Assembly: GCF_900111365.1 (NCBI RefSeq)
Contig: NZ_FOGZ01000008.1
Coordinates: forward strand, 1 to 64,000
Source of the DNA: Propionibacterium cyclohexanicum
Lineage (GTDB): Bacteria > Actinomycetota > Actinomycetes > Propionibacteriales > Propionibacteriaceae
Direction: 5' to 3'
Length of the DNA stretch: 64,000 bases
Below the pieces are notes generated by a model, which had not been told where the DNA came from, did not search any database, and saw only the letters and a program-made list of their open reading frames with translations. The position numbers and the translations under genes are program-made. Of this stretch, positions 1 to 8,734 are shown one piece after another. The stretch's first letter is position 1. Each line of letters begins with the position of its first letter.

Positions 1-92
1 CCCTGGGCTTCCGCAACCTCACCAACTACATCGCCAGAAGCCTGCTCGAGACAGGCGGATTCAGACCCCAACTACACCCTCGATTGGGATGA
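1..92 (+). mobile_element. 3' end of an ISL3-family transposase (partial)
   Basis: The reading frame beginning at base 3 gives 29 codons and then TGA. It contains the stretch GFRNLTNYIARSLLETGGF, which resembles the C-terminal end of actinobacterial ISL3-type DDE transposases. Only this terminal fragment lies in the window, so the catalytic domain cannot be judged. The right inverted repeat of the element could not be recognised in the following 100 bases. The neighbouring UrtA/AmiC-like gene therefore begins about 130 bases after an insertion element. Confidence 0.7.
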
Positions 93-95
93 GCC

Positions 96-111
96 GTTAA
101 TTGCACGTTAC
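96..111 (+). promoter_or_regulatory. Weak GlnR-like half-site pair upstream of the UrtA/AmiC-like gene
   Basis: GTTAA, six bases, GTTAC. Both pentamers resemble the GTnAC half-site of GlnR at the correct six-base spacing. It lies directly after the transposase stop and 110 bases before the downstream start. It is weaker than the boxes of urtA and the amino acid transporter, and the claim is inference. Confidence 0.25.
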
Positions 112-220
112 AGCACCTTGGACAACGGCTCAATGGCGGGGCCGAACTCTAGGCTGTATCCGTGTTTGACCGTCGGCAGCGTCTGACGGGCCACAATGCC
201 GGATCGGAAGGCGACAGAAA

Positions 221-1282
221 ATGTCATACACAGTTGCAATGGTGATTCCCTTCCAGGGGCCTGGCGGCTTGTATGGGCCTTCCGCCATGGCCAGCGCAGA
301 ACTGGCCGCCGAAGAGATCAACGACGATGGTGGACTGCTCGGTCAGGATATCGAGTTGCGATGGGTCGATGGCGGCCAGGAACCACGGCGGGTGGCTTCG
401 GTGGTTGCTGGGCTCATCCGCGACCACTGCATCGATGCCATCGCCGGATGGCATATCTCATCGGTCCGAAATGCACTCGTCCCAGTGGTGTCCGGGCGGG
501 TTCCCTATGTCTATCCGGCGCTCTATGAGGGCGGCGAGAGCCGCTCTGGCGTCTACTGCACCGGAGAGTCTCCGCAGGACTACTTACTGCCTGCGCTGGA
601 ATGGTTCTGCGGCAACTTGGGAACTCGCCGGTGGTTCCTCATCGGGGATGACTATGTGTGGCCACGGCGGACCTACCAATGGCTGCGGGAGCGTGCCTCG
701 TCGTTGGGGATTGCGGTTGTCGGAAGCCAGTTCGTCAGTTATGGCCAACCTGACCCCGAGGGGATCAGCCGCGGGCTCGCCGCCATGCGCGACGAGCATT
801 GCGATGGAGTTGTTTCTCTGATGATCGGTCAGAACGCGGTCGAATTCAACCGGGCCTTCGGTCGATCCGGGCTGCAGGATCACATGATCCGGCTATGTCC
901 GCTCTCCGATGAGAATGTACTGCTGGCGAACAGCCCGAGAGAGAACTGCGAGCTGTACACGGTGAGCGGCTATTTCAGCACCCTTGTCACCGAGTCCGCG
1001 CTCGACTTCGTCGGGCGCTATCAACACTTCCACGGAGATGGCGCACCATCGCTCAGCGGACCCGCCGAGTCATGCTTGGAGAGTCTCGCTGCGCTCGCTG
1101 CCCTGGTACGCCAAGCGCACTCTACGGAGGTCCGCGATATCGATCGCGTGGTGGACGGAGCGACGTTCACAGGGCCTCGCGGGCGATTGCGCTTCAAGGG
1201 CAATCAAACCGTGCAGCCGGTGTACCTGGGCCGTTCTGAGGGACTGGAATTCGATGTCTTGGCGGATATCAAGGCATCGTGA
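221..1282 (+). CDS. UrtA/AmiC-like substrate-binding-fold protein without signal peptide
   Basis: A 353-residue type I periplasmic-binding fold (Peripla_BP family 5/6). It is visibly related to the UrtA of the convergent operon: the segment PALYEGGESRSGVYCTGESP aligns with the UrtA segment around PVQYEGMESSPNIYYTG, and the GDDYVWPR and GSDYVFPR stretches correspond. Unlike UrtA it starts directly with the first beta strand and has no signal peptide or lipobox, so it should be cytoplasmic. That is the arrangement of amide/urea sensors such as AmiC. An SD-like GGAAGG lies upstream. A role as an intracellular urea or amide sensor is inference; a decayed transport protein that lost its leader is the alternative. 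Confidence 0.75.
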   Translation: MSYTVAMVIPFQGPGGLYGPSAMASAELAAEEINDDGGLLGQDIELRWVDGGQEPRRVASVVAGLIRDHCIDAIAGWHISSVRNALVPVVSGRVPYVYPALYEGGESRSGVYCTGESPQDYLLPALEWFCGNLGTRRWFLIGDDYVWPRRTYQWLRERASSLGIAVVGSQFVSYGQPDPEGISRGLAAMRDEHCDGVVSLMIGQNAVEFNRAFGRSGLQDHMIRLCPLSDENVLLANSPRENCELYTVSGYFSTLVTESALDFVGRYQHFHGDGAPSLSGPAESCLESLAALAALVRQAHSTEVRDIDRVVDGATFTGPRGRLRFKGNQTVQPVYLGRSEGLEFDVLADIKAS

Positions 1283-1395
1283 TCGGGTGACATCGTCTGT
1301 GACGCGACCGGCCCTTGATCGCTGCCTATTGCCCTCAGACCGCACTCAGCCTGTGCCAATATCGGCCACGGGCGAGCATGCGCATTCCCGACAGG

Positions 1396-2091
1396 CTAGA
1401 TGGTCAGCACCTGGCGAACCTGCCCGACCGAGTTCGCCCCGCCCTCGCCGCGATCCACGATCCGCCCCGATGCGACAACGACGTACTGAGTGCAGTGGGA
1501 GACGGCAAAGTCGATCTGCTGTTCGACGAGCAGTACTTGGATGCCCGTCGCCGCAAGGTCGAGCATTGTCCGGCGGATGTCTGCGACAACCGATGGCTGG
1601 ATGCCCTCGCCGGGTTCATCCAGGATGAGCAGCCGAGGGCGGGTGAGCAGGGCCCGGGCGATGGCAAGCTGTTGTCGTTGCCCACCGCTCAGCAACTCGG
1701 CTCGACGCGAGCTGTACCGGCGAAGGTCAGGATAGCGGTCCATCATCTCGTCGATGAGTTCAGCCCGGCTCCGGTCGGATCCAGCAACGAGTTCCATGTT
1801 CTCCAGGGCCGTGAGCTGTCCAAAAGATTGCTGCCCCTGGGGCACGTACGCGATTCCCCGCTTCACGCGCTCGTTGGGGGCGAGACGACTGATCTCCTCA
1901 TCATTCCAGCGGATGGATCCCTGCTGTGCCCTCAACAGCCCCATGATCGTCTTCATCAGCGTGGTCTTGCCGGCACCGTTGTGGCCGAGTACCGCAACAA
2001 TGCCCGCATCGGGGACGCTCATCGAGATCCCGTGCAGCACCCTGGTCCTGCCATAGCCCGCGACGAGCCCTTCGACTGTCAACATCGTCAC
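1396..2091 (-). CDS. urtE: Urea ABC transporter ATP-binding protein UrtE
   Basis: The 231-residue second ATPase of the UrtABCDE urea importer, a branched-chain amino acid (LivF-like) type ABC protein that energises uptake at the inner face of the membrane. The Walker A motif GHNGAGKTT, the signature LSGGQRQQLAIARAL and the Walker B LLILDEP are intact. The start is the GTG whose last two bases and following A form the TGA of urtD (GTGA overlap); an in-frame ATG two codons on is an alternative. It is the last gene of the operon. No clear terminator hairpin is visible between it and the convergent UrtA/AmiC-like gene. Confidence 0.93.
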   Translation of the reverse strand: MTMLTVEGLVAGYGRTRVLHGISMSVPDAGIVAVLGHNGAGKTTLMKTIMGLLRAQQGSIRWNDEEISRLAPNERVKRGIAYVPQGQQSFGQLTALENMELVAGSDRSRAELIDEMMDRYPDLRRYSSRRAELLSGGQRQQLAIARALLTRPRLLILDEPGEGIQPSVVADIRRTMLDLAATGIQVLLVEQQIDFAVSHCTQYVVVASGRIVDRGEGGANSVGQVRQVLTI

Positions 2092-2855
2092 ACCGCCTCC
2101 GCTACACCGAGATACGTGTCCTGCACCTGCTGGTTCGCCTGGATCTGCTCCACCGAACCCTCCACGAGGACCTGGCCTCGGGACATCACCGTGACCGCGT
2201 CGGCAAACCGGCGCATGAAGTCCATGTCATGCTCCACAACCATCACGACCCTGTCGGGACAGATGCGCCTGAGCAGTTCGCCCGTGGCCTCACGTTCATC
2301 GAGAGTCATGCCGGCCACCGGCTCGTCGAGCAGAATGACCCGGGCATTCGCAGCAAGCACCATGCCGATCTCCAGCCATTGCTTCTGCCCATGCGAGAGC
2401 ACCCCCGCAAGCTCGTCAGCATGACCCGCGAGTCCGATAATCTCGAGGATCTCCTCGATCCGCTCCGGGACCTCCCGCCGCAGTGTGAGCAATGAGGCCC
2501 AGTGGCGGCCACCCCGCAGCGCGATATCCAGGTTCTGGACAACGGTCTGGCGCTCGAAGACCGTAGCGGTCTGGAAGGTCCGACCCACGCCGAAGCGCGC
2601 AATGTCCTGCACCGTCATCCTGGCCAATGCGCGTCCGCCCACGGAAATAGTCCCGGTATAGGGCACGAGCCCGGTGATGGCATCGATGAGGGTGGTCTTG
2701 CCTGCGCCGTTGGGGCCGATCAGGAAATGGAGATGATTGCCGCCCACCTCAAGGTCGACGTCGTCGATGGCATGGAAGGCGCCGAAGGCCACCGTAAGGC
2801 CCTTGACCCGCACAGCGAGGTCCTGCCCCTCCTCCATGGCTGCGATCTTCGTCAT
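2088..2855 (-). CDS. urtD: Urea ABC transporter ATP-binding protein UrtD
   Basis: The LivG-like ATPase of the urea importer, 255 residues from the chosen ATG. It shows Walker A GPNGAGKTT, the signature variant LSHGQKQWLEIGM common in UrtD, and Walker B VILLDEP. The ATG overlaps the urtC stop as ATGA. A longer in-frame ORF exists upstream, but it runs inside urtC and has Cys/Arg-rich, non-homologous sequence, so it was not used. It pairs with UrtE as the nucleotide-binding heterodimer. Confidence 0.93.
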   Translation of the reverse strand: MTKIAAMEEGQDLAVRVKGLTVAFGAFHAIDDVDLEVGGNHLHFLIGPNGAGKTTLIDAITGLVPYTGTISVGGRALARMTVQDIARFGVGRTFQTATVFERQTVVQNLDIALRGGRHWASLLTLRREVPERIEEILEIIGLAGHADELAGVLSHGQKQWLEIGMVLAANARVILLDEPVAGMTLDEREATGELLRRICPDRVVMVVEHDMDFMRRFADAVTVMSRGQVLVEGSVEQIQANQQVQDTYLGVAEAV

Positions 2856-4027
2856 CTGGACACCAGCTCCCCGGCACTGGCTTCGGGGACCGCATCGGTC
2901 TGGGACGCCCGACTCCCACCGCGTGCACCGGGGGCACCGGAAACACGCCGTCGCCACCGCCGAATCGAGGGCACAAGTGTGGCCACACCGCCCGGGAGCA
3001 GGGCGATCACCACGATGAACAGCGCTCCTTCGAGATATGACCAGAAGCTCGGGAATGCACTTGACAAGGAGTTCTGCGCGATCGACACAATGAGGGAACC
3101 GAGCACTGGACCCAAGAAGGTGCTGCGCCCGCCCAGAGCAACGCCCAGCAAGAAGATGATCGACGGAGTGACCCCGATGTCCGACGGCGAGATGATTCCA
3201 GCGACCGGGACGAACAGGGCCCCGCCGATGCTGGCCAGCAGGGCCGCATAGACGAAGGCAGCCGTCTTGATACTGGCCGGATCATAGCCAAGAAAGCGGA
3301 CCCTCTCCTCGGTGTCCCGCACTGCCAGGAGCACCTCACCGAATCTGCTGTACATGAGCAGGCCTGTGGCAAGCAGCATGACGAGCACCACGATCAGCAC
3401 TAAATAGTAGAGGGAACGCTGATTGACTGGGTCGTTGAGGACATATCCAAAGAACCCGGTGAAATCACTCAATCCGTTCGAGCCGCCAGTGCTGGTCTGG
3501 GCGCCGATGAGCAGCAGCGCAAAGGCGGCGACGAGCGCCTGACTGAGAATAGAGAAATACGCACCCTTCACCCTCCGCTTGAACACGGCTGCGCCCAGCG
3601 CCCACGCGACAAGCATCGGAACCACGGGTATTGCGATAAGCGTGACGACGCCGCTCCGGAATGGCAGCCACCACCCCGGCACGTGCCCATTGCCGTACAG
3701 CGACATGAATTCCGGGACTCCACTTCCTCCATTCGCAGAGGCATCCGCCAACTGCATGTGCATGGCCATGATGTAACCGCCCAACCCGAAGAAAACACCT
3801 TGCCCGAGACTCAGGACACCACCTCGCCCCCACAACAGCCCCAGGCCGATCGCCACCATGGAATAGCAGAGGAATTTGGCCAGCAGACCGATATTGAACT
3901 GATTGAGCACCATAGGGGCCAGGGCCAGCACCATAGCCAGCGCCGCAAAGAGTATCCAGCTGCTCCGCCCCGGCCCTGCGACCCGGCGGTCCCGCCTTGC
4001 GATCACGGCAGACATCGTCTTCTTCAT
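2852..4027 (-). CDS. urtC: Urea ABC transporter permease UrtC
   Basis: A branched-chain-type permease of 391 residues with many hydrophobic segments. It contains the stretches LGLLWGRGGVLSLGQGVFFG and MAMHMQLADA characteristic of UrtC/LivM proteins. The ATG was chosen because it overlaps the urtB stop as ATGA; the longer ORF has 27 extra residues lying within urtB. It forms the membrane channel together with UrtB. Two further ATPase genes follow with overlapping start and stop codons, so the five genes are a translationally coupled unit. Confidence 0.93.
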   Translation of the reverse strand: MKKTMSAVIARRDRRVAGPGRSSWILFAALAMVLALAPMVLNQFNIGLLAKFLCYSMVAIGLGLLWGRGGVLSLGQGVFFGLGGYIMAMHMQLADASANGGSGVPEFMSLYGNGHVPGWWLPFRSGVVTLIAIPVVPMLVAWALGAAVFKRRVKGAYFSILSQALVAAFALLLIGAQTSTGGSNGLSDFTGFFGYVLNDPVNQRSLYYLVLIVVLVMLLATGLLMYSRFGEVLLAVRDTEERVRFLGYDPASIKTAAFVYAALLASIGGALFVPVAGIISPSDIGVTPSIIFLLGVALGGRSTFLGPVLGSLIVSIAQNSLSSAFPSFWSYLEGALFIVVIALLPGGVATLVPSIRRWRRRVSGAPGARGGSRASQTDAVPEASAGELVSR

Positions 4028-4908
4028 GCCAGGCTCCTTGTCTTGAGACTGAAGATTCCCTGCGGCCGCCATTGAAGGAACAAGACAACCAGAAGGAAAC
4101 TGACCCAAGTCGCGATACTCTGCGTGGTGCCGAATGCGATTGCCGATTGCACGATGCCCAGCGCGACCGCCGCAATTACCGCGCCCCAGATGCTTGACAA
4201 ACCGCCAGCGACCACAACCAAGAACGCATAGACGATATAATTCGATCCGAGCGTCGGGGTCGTCGAGCCAATGAGCGTGATGGCTACTCCGGCAATACCT
4301 GCGAGCCCTGAGCCAAGGGCGAAAGTCAGCCGGTCGGTTCGACGAGTCGGGATGCCGCTGACTTCCGCAAGCTCCCGATTCACGGTGACGGCCCTCATCC
4401 GACGGCCCACCTGAGTGGCCTTGAGCAACCAGCTCACGAGCAGCACGAGAACCATTGCCAACACAATGATCAGAATCCGCGAAACAGGGATGGCAGCACC
4501 CAAGAGGCTCACATGACCAGACAGGAACTCAGGGATATTGATCGCCACTGCAGGAGCACCGAATATATCGCGTGCCGCCTGCTGGAGGATCAGCGAAACC
4601 CCGAAGGTCACCAGAAGTGTATCGAGAGGTCTGCGGTACATGAATTGCAGGACACCCTGCTCAAGCAGTACTCCGACTGCTGCCGCGAGCAGGAAGGCAC
4701 ACGGGATCGCAATCACATAGGACAGCGCCGCAACACTTACGAACTGCTGCACCATGTACACGGTGTAGGCGCCGATCATGATGAACTCGCCGTGTGCCAT
4801 GTTGATGATGCCCATTTGTCCGAACGTGAGACTCATGCCCACTGCGGCCAGCAGGAGCACTGACCCAACGCTCAGCCCCGCGAGGAGCTGACCTACGACG
4901 ACATCCAT
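4024..4908 (-). CDS. urtB: Urea ABC transporter permease UrtB
   Basis: A LivH-like permease of 294 residues with the conserved N-terminal stretch GMSLTFGQMGIINMAHGEF and the EVSGIPTRRTDRLTFALGSG loop typical of UrtB. The start is preceded by AAAGGTAGG at a good distance. It follows urtA after 29 bases, the only real gap in the operon, and overlaps urtC. It is the first of the two transmembrane subunits of the urea importer. Confidence 0.93.
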   Translation of the reverse strand: MDVVVGQLLAGLSVGSVLLLAAVGMSLTFGQMGIINMAHGEFIMIGAYTVYMVQQFVSVAALSYVIAIPCAFLLAAAVGVLLEQGVLQFMYRRPLDTLLVTFGVSLILQQAARDIFGAPAVAINIPEFLSGHVSLLGAAIPVSRILIIVLAMVLVLLVSWLLKATQVGRRMRAVTVNRELAEVSGIPTRRTDRLTFALGSGLAGIAGVAITLIGSTTPTLGSNYIVYAFLVVVAGGLSSIWGAVIAAVALGIVQSAIAFGTTQSIATWVSFLLVVLFLQWRPQGIFSLKTRSLA

Positions 4909-4937
4909 CGCGACCTACCTTTCGTCACGCCGGCAGA

Positions 4938-6209
4938 TCAACTGAGACCCTTTGCCCAGTCATAGTCCTTGAGATAGGGATCAGGCTTGAGCGGACTGGG
5001 GGTCTGCCAGATAGTATCGATGAGTCCTGCGCTGTTGACCTGACCGATGCGCGGTGTCTTGTACACATGGTGATTTTCGCCGTCGACCGTGACCTTGCCC
5101 TCTGGGGCATCAAAGCTAATGCCATCAGAATTGGCCTTCACTTTGTCCACATCAAAGGAATTGGCCTTCTCCACGGCCGCCTTCCACAGGTAGAGCGAGA
5201 CATAGGCAGCCTCCATCGGGTCACTGGTCACCCTATCCTGGCCATAACGGGCCTTGAAATCGCTCACGAATTTCTTGTTCTGCTCGGTGTCAAGCGTCTG
5301 GTAATAGTCCCAGGCGGTGTACTGGCCCTTCAGGTTGTCCAGCCCGACACCGGGTATCTCCTGTTCGGCGATTGAAACCGAGATGGTAGGCATAGTGGTG
5401 GAGTTGAACCCCATGGAAGCGAACTGACGGAAGAAGGCGACATTCGAGTCACCGTTGAGCGTGTTGAAGACCGCGTCCGCCCCCGAATCCTTCAGCTTGT
5501 TGACGATGGTGGTGAAGTCGGTACCGCCGAGCGGCACATACTGCTCGTCGACCACCGTCATGCCATTAGCCTTCGCGTACGCCTGGATGATCTTGTTGGC
5601 GGTACGCGGGAAGACGTAATCGCTACCGACCAAGAACAGCTTCTTAAAGCCCTTGCTTTTCATCCAGTCAAGCGCCGGAACGATTTGCTGATTCGGCGCG
5701 GCGCCAGTGTAGTAAATATTCGGCGACGACTCCATGCCCTCATACTGGACCGGGTAATAGAGCAATGAGTTGTCCTTCTCGAACACTGGCTTCATCGCCT
5801 TGCGGCTGGCCGAGGTCCAGCCTCCGAACACCGCCGCAACGCAGTTCTGGCGAATCAACTGATCCGCCTTCTGGGCAAAGGTATTCGGATCGCTGGCTCC
5901 GTCGGCGGCCTGCACATCCAGTTGCTTTCCGAGTACCCCACCGCTCTTGTTGATCTCATCGGCGGCCATATCGAGCGAATCGCGCACAGTCTTCTCGCTG
6001 ATCGCCATCGTCCCCGACAACGAGTTGATGAAGCCAATCTTGATCTTGCTGCCGCTCGTGTCGACGCAGGACTTCACCGATGCCGAAGCGGAGCCGCCGC
6101 TCGCCGTGGACACCTGGCTGCCACAGCCGGAAACCACGAGCCCCAGGGCCGCCACTGCTGTCATGAAGGGCAAGAGCGTCCGTCGACGCGAAGAAGTGTG
6201 GTCATGCAT
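4938..6209 (-). CDS. urtA: Urea ABC transporter substrate-binding lipoprotein UrtA
   Basis: A 423-residue extracytoplasmic urea-binding protein, first gene of urtABCDE. Residues 1-28 form a signal peptide with an arginine run (SRRRTLLPF) and a lipobox ending V-S-G-C, lipidated on Cys29. Family-typical segments are present: KIGFINSLSGTMAISE, QYEGMESSPNIYYTGA and GSDYVFPRTANKI. A strong GGAGGA lies seven bases before the ATG. The upstream 280-base region shared with the divergent prs gene carries a three-part GlnR-like box and a TAGCCT hexamer, so nitrogen control is likely. No urease genes are in the window. Confidence 0.95.
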   Translation of the reverse strand: MHDHTSSRRRTLLPFMTAVAALGLVVSGCGSQVSTASGGSASASVKSCVDTSGSKIKIGFINSLSGTMAISEKTVRDSLDMAADEINKSGGVLGKQLDVQAADGASDPNTFAQKADQLIRQNCVAAVFGGWTSASRKAMKPVFEKDNSLLYYPVQYEGMESSPNIYYTGAAPNQQIVPALDWMKSKGFKKLFLVGSDYVFPRTANKIIQAYAKANGMTVVDEQYVPLGGTDFTTIVNKLKDSGADAVFNTLNGDSNVAFFRQFASMGFNSTTMPTISVSIAEQEIPGVGLDNLKGQYTAWDYYQTLDTEQNKKFVSDFKARYGQDRVTSDPMEAAYVSLYLWKAAVEKANSFDVDKVKANSDGISFDAPEGKVTVDGENHHVYKTPRIGQVNSAGLIDTIWQTPSPLKPDPYLKDYDWAKGLS

Positions 6210-6300
6210 GACTGTCCTCCATGGTTTTGCTCAGGGAATTAATTCCAAATGGAACGAACACCGGAGAGGCTAACACCTCCCGACTCGCAGCACCGCAGGG

Positions 6301-6327
6301 TTAACACGACCGTAACGAGGCCGTCAC
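6301..6327 (-). promoter_or_regulatory. GlnR-like box upstream of urtABCDE
   Basis: Read on the minus strand: GTGAC, six bases, GTTAC, six bases, GTTAA. The GTnAC-n6 periodicity is that of actinobacterial GlnR boxes (GTnAC-n6-GaAAC repeats). It lies 92-118 bases before the urtA start. A TAGCCT hexamer (6267-6272) about 28 bases further downstream could be the -10 element, which puts the box in an activator-compatible position. Confidence 0.5.
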
Positions 6328-6492
6328 AGTGGCGAGGCCTCCCCGCGCGAGGCACCTCCGAACACCCCGCCGCTATCGGCGGGGCCGAGTCACCTGGCTG
6401 GCGCCACTCCTCCCGTGATGTCGCCTGGGCGATGTGAGGAGATGACCCTCTGCCCTGGCAATTAGGGTGAGGGGGTCGCAACCTTCGGAAGG

Positions 6493-7476
6493 ATGACCTT
6501 GAAGGACATCGTCGTGTTCTCCGGCTCGGCACACGAGAGTTTCACCCACAAGATCTGCACCCATCTGGGTCTGAGGATGTCACCGGTACGAATCAGCAGA
6601 TTCAGCAATGACTGCCTTCAGGCTCAGCTGCTGGTCAATGTGCGCCAGCGCGATGTCTACATCGTGCAGCCGCTCGTCGCACCGACCCAGGACCATCTCA
6701 TGGAACTGCTCCTCATGATCCAGGCAGCCCGTTCCGCCTCTGCGGCGCAGATCACCGCAGTCATCCCGCACTACGCCTACGCACGATCCGACAAGAAGGA
6801 TGCCTCCCGAATCAGCGTCGGCGGCCGTCTGGTCGCCGACCTGCTGAGCACCGCCGGTGTCGACCGGGTGCTCACCATGCAGTTGCATGCGCCACAGGTG
6901 CAGGGCTTCTTCTCGGTGCCGGTTGACCAGCTCACCGCGATGGGCACACTGGCCCAGTACCTGCGCGCGTACAACGACAACGCCGTCGTTGTCAGCCCCG
7001 ACTTCGGCAATGCCAAGAGCGCTTCCACCTTCGCGCGGCTGCTGGGCGTGCCCGTCGCCGCAGGCAGCAAGCGGCGACTGGGAGACAACGAGGTGGTGAT
7101 CGACACGATCGTGGGCGATGTGCTCGGCAAGCACTGCATCGTCATGGATGACGAGATCGCCACCGGCGGTTCGATCCTCGAGCTCATCCGCCAGCTGAAG
7201 GCCCACGGCGCACTCGATACCGTCGTCGCCTGCACGCACGGCCTGTTCGCCGGCGATGCCGTCGAGCGACTACGCGGTGAGCCCTTCATTCGCGAGGTGG
7301 TGACCACCGACACCGTGCCAGCGCCCAGCGGCTGGCCGGAGCTCACTGTGCTGAGCGTTGCACCGCTGTTCGCCGAAGCCATCGATCGGATTCATGGCGG
7401 AAAGTCGATATCCAAGATGTTCGAGGGAATCGACCCGGTCTATGCGCCTCCGAAGGGCCAGGACGAGCTGTTCTGA
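6493..7476 (+). CDS. prs: Ribose-phosphate pyrophosphokinase (PRPP synthetase) family
   Basis: A 327-residue PRPP synthetase-type protein, predicted to transfer pyrophosphate from ATP to ribose 5-phosphate in the cytoplasm. The N-terminal VVFSGSAHESF, the flexible-loop PHYAYARSDKKDASR, the MQLHAPQVQGFF segment and the PRPP-binding loop CIVMDDEIATGGSI are all recognisable. The loop and dimer segments deviate from the canonical bacterial housekeeping Prs (usually VDDMIDTAGT), so this may be a second, specialised copy. GGAAGG directly abuts the ATG, which is unusually close. It is divergent from urtA and followed by ugd. Confidence 0.85.
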   Translation: MTLKDIVVFSGSAHESFTHKICTHLGLRMSPVRISRFSNDCLQAQLLVNVRQRDVYIVQPLVAPTQDHLMELLLMIQAARSASAAQITAVIPHYAYARSDKKDASRISVGGRLVADLLSTAGVDRVLTMQLHAPQVQGFFSVPVDQLTAMGTLAQYLRAYNDNAVVVSPDFGNAKSASTFARLLGVPVAAGSKRRLGDNEVVIDTIVGDVLGKHCIVMDDEIATGGSILELIRQLKAHGALDTVVACTHGLFAGDAVERLRGEPFIREVVTTDTVPAPSGWPELTVLSVAPLFAEAIDRIHGGKSISKMFEGIDPVYAPPKGQDELF

Positions 7477-7545
7477 GCACGGGTTACATTCCATCGGATC
7501 ACCTTCGATATGCTCCGTGCGGATCCCAACACGAGGAGCAATTCC

Positions 7546-8712
7546 ATGCAGATCACCGTCGTCGGCGCGGGCTATGTCGGACTCTCGAATGCCGCGTTGC
7601 TGGCCACCCACAATGACGTGCTCCTCATGGACATCGATGCCTCGAAGATCGACAAGGTGGCACGCGGCGTCTCCCCGATCGTGGACGCCGAGTTGGAGCA
7701 GGCGCTGTCGGGGGCGGACCTTCGCCTGGAAGCCACCACCGAGCCCGACCGGGCCTATGACAGTCCCCAGGTCGTCATCATCGCCACCCCCACGAATTAC
7801 GACACGGTGACCAATCTGTTCGACACCCATTCGGTGGAGAGCGTCATCGACCAGGTCGTTTCCCGCAGCCCGCAGGCCATCGTCATCATCAAGTCCACCA
7901 TTCCCGTCGGCTTCACGGAGCAGATGCGCCAGGCCCATCCGGGCACCACGATCCTGTTCGCCCCGGAGTTCCTGCGGGAGGGCCATGCCCTGCGCGACAA
8001 CCAGTACCCCTCGCGCATCATCGTGGGCGACGAGGGCGAGGCGGGCGCCCTGTTCGCCTCCCTGATGGTCGAGGGTGCCCTTGCCGACGACGTGCCGGTG
8101 CTGCTCATGCCCTCGACCGAGGCCGAGGCGGTGAAGCTGTTCGCCAACACCTATCTGGCGCTGCGCGTGGCCTATTTCAACGAGCTCGATACCTACGCCG
8201 CCGTCCGCGGGCTCAACTCCGCCCGCATCATCGAGGGCGTCGGTCTGGACCCGCGTATTGGCCAGTACTACAACAATCCCTCGTTCGGCTACGGGGGATA
8301 CTGCCTGCCGAAGGACACCAAGCAGTTGCTGGCCAACTATGCCCAGGTGCCCCAGGACCTCATCTCGGCCGTCGTGGCCGCGAACACCACCCGCAAGGAT
8401 TTCATCGCCACCGATATCCTGGCTCGTCACCCCGGCGTGGTCGGAATCTACCGGCTCGTCATGAAATCCGGTTCGGACAACTTCCGGTCCTCGGCCATCC
8501 AGGGCATCATGAAGCGGATCAAGGCCAAGGGCATCGAGGTCATCGTCTACGAGCCGGCCCTTGACGCCGAGGACTTCTTCCACTCGGAAGTCGTGCGCGA
8601 TCTCGATGCGTTCAAGGCCCGGGCCGATGTCATCGTGAGCAACCGTCAGGCTCCCGAGCTCTCGGACGTGGCGGACAAGGTGTACACCCGCGACATCTAC
8701 GGCCGCGACTGA
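7546..8712 (+). CDS. ugd: UDP-glucose 6-dehydrogenase
   Basis: A 388-residue nucleotide-sugar dehydrogenase oxidising UDP-glucose to UDP-glucuronate in two NAD-dependent steps. The Rossmann start [15 protein letters not shown], the mid segment [10 protein letters not shown], and the catalytic cysteine in [14 protein letters not shown] are intact. Length and N-terminus match the short Ugd type found in enteric bacteria. The ATG was chosen over an in-frame ATG 12 codons upstream because GAGGAG lies seven bases before it. It probably supplies uronic acid for surface polysaccharide. Confidence 0.92.
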   Translation: MQITVVGAGYVGLSNAALLATHNDVLLMDIDASKIDKVARGVSPIVDAELEQALSGADLRLEATTEPDRAYDSPQVVIIATPTNYDTVTNLFDTHSVESVIDQVVSRSPQAIVIIKSTIPVGFTEQMRQAHPGTTILFAPEFLREGHALRDNQYPSRIIVGDEGEAGALFASLMVEGALADDVPVLLMPSTEAEAVKLFANTYLALRVAYFNELDTYAAVRGLNSARIIEGVGLDPRIGQYYNNPSFGYGGYCLPKDTKQLLANYAQVPQDLISAVVAANTTRKDFIATDILARHPGVVGIYRLVMKSGSDNFRSSAIQGIMKRIKAKGIEVIVYEPALDAEDFFHSEVVRDLDAFKARADVIVSNRQAPELSDVADKVYTRDIYGRD

Positions 8713-8734
8713 CGAACATCGGCGCCGCCCGGTC

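Noticed and set aside
2852-4108. Longer N-terminus for urtC
   Set aside because: The extra 27 residues lie within urtB and the ATGA overlap gives a better start.
1-6209. Urease or amidase genes next to the urea transporter
   Set aside because: No such gene could be recognised in either strand of the window.
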